Positions 8,010 through 16,287 of a stretch of 64,000 nt of DNA are shown in pieces. Origin of the DNA: Mesorhizobium sp. M1B.F.Ca.ET.045.04.1.1 (lineage in GTDB: Bacteria > Pseudomonadota > Alphaproteobacteria > Rhizobiales > Rhizobiaceae); assembly GCF_003952465.1 (NCBI RefSeq), contig NZ_CP034448.1, positions 3,573,001-3,637,000 on the forward strand, in the 5' to 3' direction. Numbering within the stretch: the first letter of the stretch is position 1; every line of letters begins with the position of its first letter. A model generated the notes under the pieces. That model was not told the DNA's origin, did not search any database, and worked only from the letters and a program-made list of their open reading frames with translations. The position numbers and the translations under genes are program-made.

Positions 8010-8882
8010 TCACCCCGGCGTCGCCGTGATCGCGTTGTCATGTTCGTCGATCAGCGGCACGTTGTAGTCGAGCAGGAGCTTGTTGATCTCTGCCTGGTTC
8101 TCCCGGATCACTTTGTTGAGCGTGCGTTTCCATTCCTGGTCGGATGGACGTACCCCCATGGTGATGCGGTAGGACATGCGCGAGCCGGTCCTTTCCTTGA
8201 CCAGCGGCACGATCTCAACATTCGCCTTGAGTTGCTTGGCATAGTAGCCTGCCATCGGTCCCCACAGGATCGCTGCGTCGATCTTGCCGGCAAGCATGTC
8301 CTTGATCACGACCTCTCCCATCGACGGAGTGACGCGCGTATCGACGGCCAGCGGGTAGATTTTTGCCGTTCGCAAGAGTTTGTTGGCGGCCATGTTGGCA
8401 GTCGGCGGCGTGCGTTCGACGACGCCAATCCTCTTGCCGGTGAGTTTCGGATCCTCGATCGTCTCGACACCCTCGAGGTCGTCGCCCTTCGGATGCACAA
8501 GCACATAGGAGGAACGATAGTAGGCGTTGGTGTTCTGAACCAGCTCATCACCCTGGGCATAGCCCATGATGACGTCGCATCGGTTGGCGGCAAGCGTGTT
8601 GCGCACGAAGCCGATGACGGTTGGAAACCATGTGTAGGCGACCGACTTCCTTCCCGTCTTCCTGGCGACCAGCTCAGCCAGCTTGTTTTCGAAACCTTGG
8701 CCGTTCTGGTCGGTGAACGGCATGTTCGAAGGATCGGCGCAGACGCGCAGCGTATCTGGGTCGACCAGTTCGCCCGCTGCTCCGAGGCCTGCGCTTTGCG
8801 CCTGGGCGTTCGACGGCGGCATGGCGAGTGCGCCGAGGATCAGCAAGACAATGCGCGGCTTCGGTGCAACGCGAGCGGTCAC
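8010..8882 (-). CDS. xoxJ: XoxJ, periplasmic binding-protein-like partner of XoxF
   Basis: About 290 residues with an N-terminal signal sequence (PRIVLLILGALAMPPSNAQA) and a family-3 solute-binding fold: DTLRVCADPSNMPFTDQNGQGFENKLAELVA is the typical first strand and helix. The family (MoxJ/XoxJ, quinoprotein dehydrogenase-associated) occurs beside methanol dehydrogenases and is thought to help assemble or activate the enzyme in the periplasm. I chose the GTG at 8880-8882, just after the xoxG stop, because it places the signal peptide at the N-terminus; an ATG at 8912 overlapping xoxG is the alternative. Confidence 0.9.
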   Translation of the reverse strand: MTARVAPKPRIVLLILGALAMPPSNAQAQSAGLGAAGELVDPDTLRVCADPSNMPFTDQNGQGFENKLAELVARKTGRKSVAYTWFPTVIGFVRNTLAANRCDVIMGYAQGDELVQNTNAYYRSSYVLVHPKGDDLEGVETIEDPKLTGKRIGVVERTPPTANMAANKLLRTAKIYPLAVDTRVTPSMGEVVIKDMLAGKIDAAILWGPMAGYYAKQLKANVEIVPLVKERTGSRMSYRITMGVRPSDQEWKRTLNKVIRENQAEINKLLLDYNVPLIDEHDNAITATPG

Positions 8883-8883
8883 T

Positions 8884-9408
8884 TCATCCCCCCATGCAGG
8901 ATTTTTCGGCATCCTTGGCCGCCTGAGCCTTGTCTTCGTGCTTGGGCGGCCTGCCGCGGGGTGCCGCGCCGTCGGCGCGGGCGCGCAGATAGACGTAGAG
9001 ATCGTCCAGGTAGCAATAGACGTTCTTGTTGTCGCCGAAGGCAGGCATGACGTTTTCCTTGCCGCTGCCAGTATTCTTGCGGCCCTGGGCGACGATCGAG
9101 AGGAAAGTGGGGTAGTCGATGTTTTTCAGGCTGTTCGCCAGGGCCGGCGCGTAGCTCGAGCCTGTTCCGTCCTGTCCGTGACAGACATGGCAGTCAGAGT
9201 GATAGCGGCGATAACCGCTGAACGTATACCAATCCACGGTCCCGTTTTCGATCTTGTAGGTTGGATTTCCATCCGCGTCCAAATACTTGCCGCCCTCTTC
9301 CTTCACCACCTTGGCTTTTTCGGCGCTGTCCTCGGCCCGCGCCAGACTTGAGCCGGCCAGAGGCAGAAGAGCCAGGGCGAGAACGGAGATTGCAATGCGA
9401 ACAGACAT
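8884..9408 (-). CDS. xoxG: XoxG, cytochrome c electron acceptor of XoxF
   Basis: A 174-residue periplasmic c-type cytochrome with a signal peptide (cleavage near SLARA-ED). The single heme site is CHVCH at about residues 75-79, after FSGYRRYHSD. It probably accepts electrons from XoxF and passes them to a small class I cytochrome. A C-terminal Cys (EKSCMGG) is extra. It lies between xoxF and xoxJ on the same strand. A second protein of the same type is encoded at 34584-34982. Confidence 0.92.
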   Translation of the reverse strand: MSVRIAISVLALALLPLAGSSLARAEDSAEKAKVVKEEGGKYLDADGNPTYKIENGTVDWYTFSGYRRYHSDCHVCHGQDGTGSSYAPALANSLKNIDYPTFLSIVAQGRKNTGSGKENVMPAFGDNKNVYCYLDDLYVYLRARADGAAPRGRPPKHEDKAQAAKDAEKSCMGG

Positions 9409-9491
9409 TCAGACGCTTCCTTCTTTTGCCAAGGACAAAGGGTGTGCCGTCGCGCCGCGGCATAGATCGATGTTTGGGGTGCGCGTCAAAT

Positions 9492-9556
9492 CGAGAGCCC
9501 GGAAATCTCCGGGCGATCCGGGCTCTCGTATTTTCAGGCCTTCGGTCTCTAAGGCC
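9492..9556 (-). terminator. two hairpins in the xoxF-xoxG gap
   Basis: On the xoxF transcript, a hairpin GGCCTT/AAGGCC (9537-9542 with 9551-9556) is followed by a longer one with perfect 11-base arms CGAGAGCCCGG (9492-9502) and CCGGGCTCTCG (9518-9528), which has an alternative inner pairing. There is no T-run downstream on the minus strand. The likely role is partial termination or 3' protection, so that xoxF message exceeds xoxG and xoxJ message. Confidence 0.55.
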
Positions 9557-9567
9557 GTTTCCGGATA

Positions 9568-11487
9568 TCAGTCCGGAAGACCGAAGACGGTCAGCTGGCC
9601 GCCCAGCGTCGTGTAGTCGGCAAGAGCTGCGTAGCCACCGACTGCTCCGAGACCGGCGGTTCCAACGACTGCGGCCTGATCGCCTTGAGCGCGGCCCTGA
9701 TCGACGGCGCCATGCCAGGCAGCGGCGTTATCGGGTGACAGCAATCCGCCGGCGAGGCCGATGCCGGCCCATCCGCCGACGCCGGACAGAACGGCGATGT
9801 ACTGCTTGCCGTCATGCTCGAAGGGCGTGACGTTGCCGATGATGCCGGACGGGGTCTTGAACTTGTAGAGTTCCTTGCCCTTCTCATCGACTGCCTTGAT
9901 GTAGCCTTCGAGCGTTCCGTAGAAGACGACGTCGCCGGCGGTCGCCAGCGCGCCCGACCACACCGAGAACTGCTCGGGCTTCGACCAGACGATCTCGCCC
10001 TTGGCAGCATCCCAGGCAATGAAGTTGCCCATGTTGCCGTCACCGCCAGGCGCGGGGTACATCGACACCGTGGCGCCCACATAAGGCTGGCCGGCCGTGT
10101 AGCTCACCTTATATGGCTCGTAGTCCATGCAGACATGGTTGGTCGGCACGTAGAACAGCCCGGTCTTCGGCGAATAGGCGGCCGGCTGCTGGTCCTTGGT
10201 TCCAAGCGCTGCCGGGCAGACGCCCGTCGAGTTGGTGTCTTCGCCGTTCTGCTGGGTCGAATACTTGGCCACGACCTGCGGACGGCCATACTCCTTGCTC
10301 TTGGGGTCCATGTTGACCTCAGTCGCCCAGTTCACCGCCGGATCGTACTTCTTGGCAACGAGAAGCTCGCCGGAGGCGCGATCCATGGTGTAGGCGAAAC
10401 CGTTGCGGTCGAAATGGACCAGCACGTCATGCTTTTTGCCTTTGACCTCCATGCCGTCGACGAGAATCATCTCGTTGACGCCGTCAAAGTCCCATTCGTC
10501 ATGCGGGGTCATCTGGTAGACCCATTTGGCCATGCCGGTATCGGCATCGCGGGCGAAGATAGTCATCGACCAGCGATTGTCTCCGGGGCGCTGAACCGGG
10601 TTCCATGTCGAGGGATTGCCGGTGCCGTAGTAGACGAGGTTGAGCTTGGGATCATAGGAATACCATCCCCATGTCGTGCCGCCTCCGGTCTTCCACTGCT
10701 CGCCCTCCCAGGTGTTCGTGCCGGAGTCCTTTCCGACCGGCTTGCCAAGCTGCGTGGTCTTCTCGGGATCGATCAGGGTTTCTGCATCCGGACCTTCCGA
10801 ATAAGCCTTCCAGGCGAGCTTGCCGTCCTTCAGATCGTAGGCGGCCAGCCAGCCGCGGACGCCGAATTCCGCGCCGGAGACACCGACGAGAACCTTGTCC
10901 TTGACGACCACGGGCGCCGACGTGCCGGATTCACCTTTTCCGCCGTCGGTGTTTTCGCCATTCTTGACTGACCAGACAGCCTTGCCGGTCTTGGCGTCGA
11001 GCGCCACGACGGTGGTGTCGGCCTGGTTGAGAATGATCAACGCCGGGCGGTCGCCATCTGCAGGCGCATAGGCAACACCGCGATTGACCGTGTCGCAGCA
11101 CATGATTGGAATGACGTTCGTGTCTTGCTTGGGCTCGTATTTCCAGAGGATCTTTCCGTCTTTGTTGAGATCGAGCGCGTAGACGGTGTTCGGGAACGGC
11201 GCGTGAACATACATCACGTCGCCGATGATTAGCGGGCCGCCCTCATGGCCGCGCAGCACGCCGGTCGAGAAGGTCCACTTGACCTGCAGGTTCTTCACGT
11301 TCTCCTTGGTGATCTGCTTGAGTGTCGAATAACGGGTGTTGGCGTAATCACCCGTCTGCATCACCCAGTCCTTGGGACTTTTGGCCATTTTCGCGAGTTC
11401 TTCGTTGGCTGACGCCGTATAGAGCGCGCCTAACGACAGTAGCGCGGTGGTCGTTGCGATGTAGGTAGCTTGCGTAAGTGCGCGCAT
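9568..11487 (-). CDS. xoxF: XoxF, lanthanide-dependent PQQ methanol dehydrogenase
   Basis: A 639-residue periplasmic quinoprotein with signal peptide (cleaved near residue 27) and an eight-bladed propeller. It oxidises methanol to formaldehyde and reduces XoxG. Visible residues are the vicinal disulfide Cys130-Cys131 (IMCCDTVN), Glu207 ([10 protein letters not shown]), Asn291 (GTGNPSTW), and the pair Asp333/Asp335 in [10 protein letters not shown]. MxaF-type enzymes have Ala where Asp335 stands, and the second Asp is the lanthanide mark of XoxF. The tail is longer than in many XoxF. The start ATG follows CCTGGGAGGATTTTA. No mxaI lies nearby, which agrees with a XoxF system. Confidence 0.97.
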   Translation of the reverse strand: MRALTQATYIATTTALLSLGALYTASANEELAKMAKSPKDWVMQTGDYANTRYSTLKQITKENVKNLQVKWTFSTGVLRGHEGGPLIIGDVMYVHAPFPNTVYALDLNKDGKILWKYEPKQDTNVIPIMCCDTVNRGVAYAPADGDRPALIILNQADTTVVALDAKTGKAVWSVKNGENTDGGKGESGTSAPVVVKDKVLVGVSGAEFGVRGWLAAYDLKDGKLAWKAYSEGPDAETLIDPEKTTQLGKPVGKDSGTNTWEGEQWKTGGGTTWGWYSYDPKLNLVYYGTGNPSTWNPVQRPGDNRWSMTIFARDADTGMAKWVYQMTPHDEWDFDGVNEMILVDGMEVKGKKHDVLVHFDRNGFAYTMDRASGELLVAKKYDPAVNWATEVNMDPKSKEYGRPQVVAKYSTQQNGEDTNSTGVCPAALGTKDQQPAAYSPKTGLFYVPTNHVCMDYEPYKVSYTAGQPYVGATVSMYPAPGGDGNMGNFIAWDAAKGEIVWSKPEQFSVWSGALATAGDVVFYGTLEGYIKAVDEKGKELYKFKTPSGIIGNVTPFEHDGKQYIAVLSGVGGWAGIGLAGGLLSPDNAAAWHGAVDQGRAQGDQAAVVGTAGLGAVGGYAALADYTTLGGQLTVFGLPD

Positions 11488-12180
11488 TAAAATCCTCCCA
11501 GGTTGATAACAAGAAATCGATATTCAAGCTCGCAAGAGCCAGTACATGCGATTCATCGTGGGAAGTATTTCCGGCAGCGTGTCACGACCTAGACCAGTTC
11601 AGAAGAGGTACATTTCTGACCTCTACCTACCTAGCCTAGCCCTGCACCCGCCCAGTTGGCCTACGAAAGACTGCCGCCGCTCCCGAATTACAGCGGCGTC
11701 CTTGAAGCCGGAAACGAGGTAAGGCTATGTCATTGCAAAATGCCAGGCAAGGAAAAACCCCTCCGAAAATTTTGCACTGCAATATTTATTGTTGCACCGC
11801 AATATATAGAAGAATAATAGAAACTTTTCACGATGCCAGGCCGCAGAATGGCGGTGATCGGAAAATAAAAATTGAAGAATCTTACTTCGATGTATTATCT
11901 ATGTGATAGCAGTTGGATTTATTTCGACATATTTTAGCGACCGTGTTAGCGACGGCTCTTATTGGCTATCGGTAGTGAGCGAGTTGTGGGAAAAACCTAG
12001 AAAGATGGATGCGGGATGGGTCATGCAGATGCCCCGAAACGCTGTTGGCGAGGGGCCGGGCATTCCTCCTTTGGTCCTATATGGAGGCGATGAGAGGTTG
12101 ACCGGGCTTTCGGCATGTCGCCAACTGGCGCGGGTAATGCAGTCTCGATGCACCGCGCCCCGGCAACCGGAGGAATTCTC
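11488..12180. promoter_or_regulatory. xoxF upstream region with tandem palindromes
   Basis: This 693-base region lies between the divergent xoxF and the small secreted protein gene. At 11772-11785 and 11792-11805 there are two near-identical 14-base sites, TTGCACTGCAATAT and TTGCACCGCAATAT, 20 bases apart. Each holds a TTGC-N3-GCAA palindrome. They sit about 285-320 bases upstream of the xoxF start in an AT-rich patch. They are candidate operators for the regulator of xoxF. I see no convincing gene in the rest. Confidence 0.5.
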
Positions 12181-12534
12181 ATGATCAGATATGTTGGATT
12201 TTCGATCCTGCCGCTCCTCCTTACACCGACACCGGTCCTTGCAAATTCGGCCGGCGTTGCGGGAGACTACCCGACGGCGACGGTCGTAGATTATGTGCTC
12301 GGCTGCATGCAGACGAATGGCCAGACGCGTCAGGCGTTGGAGAGTTGTTCCTGTTCGATCGATGTCATCGCCTCAATCCTCCCGTACGACCATTACGAGC
12401 GGGCCGAGACCTTCAAGAGCATGTCTCTGACGACGGGCGAAAATGCAGGCCTGTTTCGCGAAAGCGCGCCGGCGAAAGCCGCGCGAACGGAGTTGAAGCG
12501 CGCTCAAGCGGAAGCCGACGTGCGTTGCTTCTAG
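12181..12534 (+). CDS. small secreted protein with four Cys, unknown function
   Basis: A 117-residue protein with a signal peptide (FSILPLLLTPTPVLA-NS). The mature part has cysteines in GCMQTN, ESCSCSID and the C-terminal VRCF, so two disulfides are possible. It is otherwise helical and charged (KAARTELKRAQAEAD). The ATG at 12181 follows CCGGAGGAATTCTC, a strong binding site; the frame is open further upstream without it. It is divergent from xoxF, which suggests a periplasmic role near methanol oxidation, but I recognise no family with certainty. Confidence 0.75.
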   Translation: MIRYVGFSILPLLLTPTPVLANSAGVAGDYPTATVVDYVLGCMQTNGQTRQALESCSCSIDVIASILPYDHYERAETFKSMSLTTGENAGLFRESAPAKAARTELKRAQAEADVRCF

Positions 12535-12535
12535 A

Positions 12536-12776
12536 CCGCGATGGCGTTTCGTTGAATCGCCATCATGGTCTAACTCTTTGTTGGAGCATGATCTTGCTCC
12601 GAAAACCGGTTCCCACTTTTCGGGATCATGCTCTAATGCCAGGTCGCCCAAAAGTGCGCAGCGGTTTTGGGTGAACGGCATAAATCAAAACAAGACTCAA
12701 AGTGCGTGGCCTGAATCGGTTTCGTCGCGACGCGCTATTTATGCGTGTCGGCCGTTTTAGTGCTCCTCAAGAGCAT
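12536..12776. repeat. palindromic repeat cluster (RIME-like), two units
   Basis: The first unit has TAGACC/GGTCTA outer arms around GCGATGGCG/CGCCATC, then GAGCATGATC (12595-12604) and GATCATGCTC, with a GAAAACCGGTTCCCACTTTT core. A second, more degenerate unit follows (AAAGTGCGCAGCGGTTTTG up to GTCGCGACGCGC), inverted relative to the element at 954-1055. It fills the 260-base gap between the convergent small protein gene and the ABC ATPase gene. Confidence 0.65.
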
Positions 12777-12794
12777 TCGCCCGTTGCAGGGCGA

Positions 12795-13544
12795 TCAGGT
12801 CACACCTGGAAATTGCTGATGGAACGACCGCAAAAGGTCGCTCGTCGCCTCCGGGCTGCGCTGTTGCCTGGGCAGCCTTACGTCGAAAATGCCGAGCACA
12901 TGCGCGGGCCTGGGCGCGAGCACGATGATGCGATCCGACAGCATCAGGGCCTCGGTCAGATTGTGCGTCACCATCAGGGCGGTCGTAGGTCGCGCCGACC
13001 AGACGGTCACAAGCATGTGCCGAAGCCGTTCGGCGGTGCGTTCATCGAGCGACACGAAGGGCTCGTCCAGGAAAAGCATCGCCGGCTCGGTCGCGAAGGC
13101 CCTCGCAAGCGCTGCCCGACGCGCAAGACCGAGCGAAAGTTCGGCCGGATAGAGCGAGCGCATGCCGGCGAGGCCGAGAGTGTCGAACAGCCCGTCGAGA
13201 TTTTTCGCTCGCAGGCCTTTTGGCAGTGCCAGCCTGACATTCTGCTCCACCGTCCGCCACGGCAGCAGGGTGGGTTCCTGGAACACGGCGGCTATGCGGT
13301 TCGAGCCGCCTTCAGGCAGCTGGAAGGATCCGGAAAACTGCCTGTCGAGCCCAAGCAGAATACGCAGCGTCGTGGTCTTGCCGCAGCCCGACGGTCCGAG
13401 CAGGCAAGCGAATTCGCCTTGCCGGACCTCGAACGAAAGGTTCTTGAGCGCCGTGACCGAGACGCCTTGCGCGGACCTGAAGGTCTTTTCGGCGATGTCG
13501 ACCCTAAGCGGGGCGACGGCGCCAGCGGGTTGCATGTCGTTCAA
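12795..13544 (-). CDS. ABC importer ATPase (SsuB/TauB-like)
   Basis: A 249-residue ATPase. Walker A is GPSGCGKTT (about 53-61), the Q-loop FQEPTLLPW, Walker B MLFLDEPF and the switch His VTHN. The signature motif reads LSLGL instead of LSGGQ, with ARRAALARAF after it, which is a noticeable deviation at the ATP-sandwich contact. It overlaps the permease gene by 41 bases. It energises import with the permease and binding protein encoded just upstream. The relatives transport sulfonates, nitrate or pyrimidine precursors, so the substrate is open. Confidence 0.88.
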   Translation of the reverse strand: MNDMQPAGAVAPLRVDIAEKTFRSAQGVSVTALKNLSFEVRQGEFACLLGPSGCGKTTTLRILLGLDRQFSGSFQLPEGGSNRIAAVFQEPTLLPWRTVEQNVRLALPKGLRAKNLDGLFDTLGLAGMRSLYPAELSLGLARRAALARAFATEPAMLFLDEPFVSLDERTAERLRHMLVTVWSARPTTALMVTHNLTEALMLSDRIIVLAPRPAHVLGIFDVRLPRQQRSPEATSDLLRSFHQQFPGVT

Positions 13545-14331
13545 CGGGCTGCACCAGAAGAAGTTCGACGACGAGCATCACCGCCACGAATGCCAGCGTG
13601 TAGGCAAGAATGGCGGCGACGTCGAAAAGCTGGAAGTAAAGATAGATCTGGAAGCCCACACCATTGGAGCGGCCGAGCAGTTCGACCACCAGAACGATCT
13701 TCCAGATGAGCGCGATGCCGGAACGCGAGGCCGCGGCCAGATAGGGCTGCAGTTGCGGCAGCAGGATATGGCGAACGCGGTCGAGGGGACCGAAGCGGTA
13801 GACAGCCGCCATTTCGGCGTAACTCGGGTCCAGCGCCCTGGCGCCCTCGCGCATGGTCACCACGACATTCGGGATCTTGTTGACGGCAACCGCGCCTATC
13901 GCAGCCACCTCGTTGAGGCCGAACCAGATGTAGGCAAGCACGATGATCACCAGCGCGGGGATATTGAGGAACAGAATTACCCAGGGATTGAAGAACCGGT
14001 CCGCGCCGCGATAGCTGCCGAGGAGAATGCCGATCACCGAGCCGACAATCATCGCGACGACGTATGCCGCGGCAACCCGGCCCAGCGTTGCGCCGAGATG
14101 GTAGAAAAGATCGCCGCTCGCCGCCTCTCTCAGCAATACCTGCCAGACCTGTCCCGGCCCCGGAAAGGCACGGCTCGGCCAGGCATTCGCCGCCAGGCTC
14201 CACAGCAGGCAAAGCCCGAGCAGGGAGATCGTCACCGTCAGCGCGGGCATCAGCGTCGCTCGAGGGCCGGGACGGCTGGAAATGTCAGCCGTGTTGCCAG
14301 GCGTGCGATCGCCGGAGTCGCTTGCGGTCAT
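13504..14331 (-). CDS. ABC importer permease
   Basis: A 275-residue membrane protein of the SsuC/TauC type with about six transmembrane segments, starting at LTVTISLLGLCLLWSLAANAW. The coupling loop is EMAAVYRFGPLDRVRHILLPQLQPYL, which carries the EAA-like contact for the ATPase. Its start overlaps the stop of the binding-protein gene by 4 bases. It forms a transporter with the products at 12795-13544 and 14328-15317. Confidence 0.88.
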   Translation of the reverse strand: MTASDSGDRTPGNTADISSRPGPRATLMPALTVTISLLGLCLLWSLAANAWPSRAFPGPGQVWQVLLREAASGDLFYHLGATLGRVAAAYVVAMIVGSVIGILLGSYRGADRFFNPWVILFLNIPALVIIVLAYIWFGLNEVAAIGAVAVNKIPNVVVTMREGARALDPSYAEMAAVYRFGPLDRVRHILLPQLQPYLAAASRSGIALIWKIVLVVELLGRSNGVGFQIYLYFQLFDVAAILAYTLAFVAVMLVVELLLVQPVERHATRWRRRPA

Positions 14332-15317
14332 TTCGCCGGCTCTTGCCAGAACGTGCCCGGTGCCATCTCAGGCGAACTGCCGACCAGCTTTTCGCCGCCG
14401 ATCCCGGCCAGCACACTATAGAGCCTGCCGGCATCGGCCGCTTCCTCGGCGACCGGCCGCCTGGGGATGCCCTCTCGATAGCGGTCGCGCAGCTTTGCCA
14501 GTTCCTTGCCTTCCGCGCGGACAATCGGCGCAAGGCGCAGCCACTCTTCGTCGGACTTGGCCAGCAGATCCTTGGCCTGCGTGGAAGCCTTGAGGAAGCC
14601 GCGGACGGCTTGCGGATTTTCGTTCGCCCATCTGTCGTGGAATACATAGCCGAGCGCGGATACCGGGCCCGAAGCTCCGAGCGCCTTCTCCGCATCGTCG
14701 GCGCCGATCAGCCGACGAAAGCCGTTGGCCTCGAGCCGGGCGCAAAAGTGCCAGAAATTGAGCACCGCATCGAGTTCGCCCTGGATTGCCTTTTCCGAGA
14801 TCAGCGGCGGCGCGCCAAAGACGACGTCGCTGATCGCCGGCAGGTCGAGGCCGTGATCGCGCCTGGCCAGCGCCTGTATCAGCAGCCAGCTCTTGTCGAG
14901 GGCGCCGCCGGCGACGCCGATCTTCTTTCCCTTGAGGTCGGTGATCGAGCGGATCGGCGAAGCGTCCTTCACCATGATCGCCCCGACGGCCGTCGAATAG
15001 GGGGCCAATGTGACGTCGCCGCCGTCCGAGCGCTGGCGCGAGACCCAGAGCCAATCGGTCACGATGATGTCGATCGCGCCGGCCAGCATCGCGACATTGG
15101 TCGCGTCCTCACCGGCAAAATAGACAACGTCCAGATCGATCCCGTTCTCCGCGTCGAACTTGTGTTCCTTCAGCGTATCAAGCTCCCAGCTCACCGTGCC
15201 GAACTTCAGCACGCCAATGCGAACCTTGGACGCGGCGGAGGCGGCAATGGGGTGTGAGCCAAGAATCGCGGCCGTTCCAAGAGCCCCCAAACGGAGCGTT
15301 TCCCGCCGCGAAATCAT
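14328..15317 (-). CDS. ABC importer substrate-binding protein (NMT1/THI5-like)
   Basis: A 329-residue periplasmic protein. The N-terminus MISRRETLRLGALGTAAILG has a twin-arginine-like RRETLRLG, and cleavage near ASAAS is likely. The body is a type II binding protein of the NMT1/sulfonate class (KVRIGVLKFGTVSWELDTLKEH; DLKGKKIGVAGGALDKSWLL). Ligand cannot be read. It is the second gene of a four-gene minus-strand unit that begins with a 69-residue protein, and it lies between the xoxF and cbb regions, which hints at a C1-related solute. Confidence 0.87.
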   Translation of the reverse strand: MISRRETLRLGALGTAAILGSHPIAASAASKVRIGVLKFGTVSWELDTLKEHKFDAENGIDLDVVYFAGEDATNVAMLAGAIDIIVTDWLWVSRQRSDGGDVTLAPYSTAVGAIMVKDASPIRSITDLKGKKIGVAGGALDKSWLLIQALARRDHGLDLPAISDVVFGAPPLISEKAIQGELDAVLNFWHFCARLEANGFRRLIGADDAEKALGASGPVSALGYVFHDRWANENPQAVRGFLKASTQAKDLLAKSDEEWLRLAPIVRAEGKELAKLRDRYREGIPRRPVAEEAADAGRLYSVLAGIGGEKLVGSSPEMAPGTFWQEPAK

Positions 15318-15357
15318 GAAGTTCCCTCCCGGGACTGCAACAAACCAGGGGCTTCGG

Positions 15358-15567
15358 TCAGATCGCTTTGTCCTTCGTCGGGAAAGCGCATTTCCAGCGC
15401 CTGACCTTGAAGGTCGGGTGTTCCTGCGACCATTTCGCGATTTCGCTGGGCGCCAGCATCATGCATTGGAACAGAGAGCCACGGCTCTCGAAATAGAGAT
15501 GCTCGTCTTGGCAATCGCCAGGATTGGCACTCAGGCAAACCGTCAATACGAGGTCGACCATATTCAT
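15358..15567 (-). CDS. 69-residue conserved-looking protein, paralogue of the one at 27536
   Basis: A small protein, MNMVDLVLTVCLSANPGDCQ onwards, ending VRRWKCAFPTKDKAI. It shares the pattern VC-x4-P-x2-C, then CM or FM, A-x2-W-x3-HP and V-x-RW with the 66-residue protein at 27536-27736. The N-terminal stretch LVLTVCLS is short and hydrophobic, but there is no clear signal peptide. It heads the ABC importer unit, 40 bases upstream of the binding protein. Function unknown. Confidence 0.75.
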   Translation of the reverse strand: MNMVDLVLTVCLSANPGDCQDEHLYFESRGSLFQCMMLAPSEIAKWSQEHPTFKVRRWKCAFPTKDKAI

Positions 15568-15851
15568 CCGGCACCTCTTGCGTGCAAAAACGCCCGCTCT
15601 GGCGAAATCCTGCCCGCCCCACTGCCTGGGTAAATCTCAGCCTGGACAATCAGCCTGCCGGGTTCCCGAGGTGCCCATGGAATCCGGAATGACCTGAAGC
15701 TACGCGTTCGCCCTAAGGCCGTCAACAAAGGCGAAAGGACAAGGCGGGTCGCTTCGGTGCCGGAGTGCTCTGGACTTTCGTATGGTTGACTTCATCAAAG
15801 CAATGGCATGCAAATCAACCGGGGCATGTTGACGATCAACGAGGGAATGCC
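15568..15851. promoter_or_regulatory. divergent promoter region
   Basis: A 284-base gap between the minus-strand ABC unit and the plus-strand cytochrome gene, so it must hold two outward promoters. I see no clear operator. An AACGAGGGAATGCC ribosome binding site precedes the cytochrome start. Confidence 0.35.
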
Positions 15852-16232
15852 ATGCGCGCTATCACATTTTTCGCCGCCGTATCCTTGGTGACTTCCATCA
15901 CGAACCAATCTCATGCGCAGGATGCCGCGGCGGGTGAGAAGGTCTTCACCAAATGCAAGGTCTGCCACGTCGCGGACAAGGACCAGAACAAAGTCGGCCC
16001 GTCATTGAACGGCGTCATCGGTCGAACGGCCGGCACGCATCCGGGATTCAGCTATTCCCAGGCCATGGTTGCGGCCGGAAAGTCCGGCGTCAAATGGGAC
16101 GAACCAACGCTGACGACGTATCTCCACGATCCAAAGGCCATGGTGAAAGGCACAAAGATGGCGTTTGCCGGCCTCAAGGACGACAAGGACGTAGCCAACG
16201 TCATCGCCTATCTCAAGCAGTTCTCGAAGTAA
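15852..16232 (+). CDS. class I cytochrome c (c2/c550 type)
   Basis: A 126-residue periplasmic cytochrome with a signal peptide (cleaved after SHA-QD). The heme site is CKVCH at about residues 37-41, and the axial Met is in GTKMAFAGL near 103. NKVGPSLNGVIGRTAG is typical of mitochondrial-like cytochromes c2. It is a good candidate for the carrier between XoxG and the terminal oxidase, based on position next to the C1 genes; that role is inferred. Confidence 0.9.
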   Translation: MRAITFFAAVSLVTSITNQSHAQDAAAGEKVFTKCKVCHVADKDQNKVGPSLNGVIGRTAGTHPGFSYSQAMVAAGKSGVKWDEPTLTTYLHDPKAMVKGTKMAFAGLKDDKDVANVIAYLKQFSK

Positions 16233-16256
16233 GGGCAATTCCCGAAGCAACGGCTT

Positions 16257-16287
16257 CGCCGGCCGTTCGATTTACGATCGACCGGCG
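16257..16287. terminator. hairpin between convergent cytochrome c and cbbZ genes
   Basis: Arms CGCCGG (16257-16262) and CCGGCG (16282-16287) with an inner CGAT/ATCG pair. It lies downstream of the cytochrome gene and overlaps the end of cbbZ. No clear T-run on either side, so bidirectional termination is only a suggestion. Confidence 0.4.

Noticed and set aside
11903..12184. 93-codon frame in the xoxF upstream region
   Set aside because: No convincing start signal, no recognisable domain, and it overlaps the binding site of the real gene at 12181.
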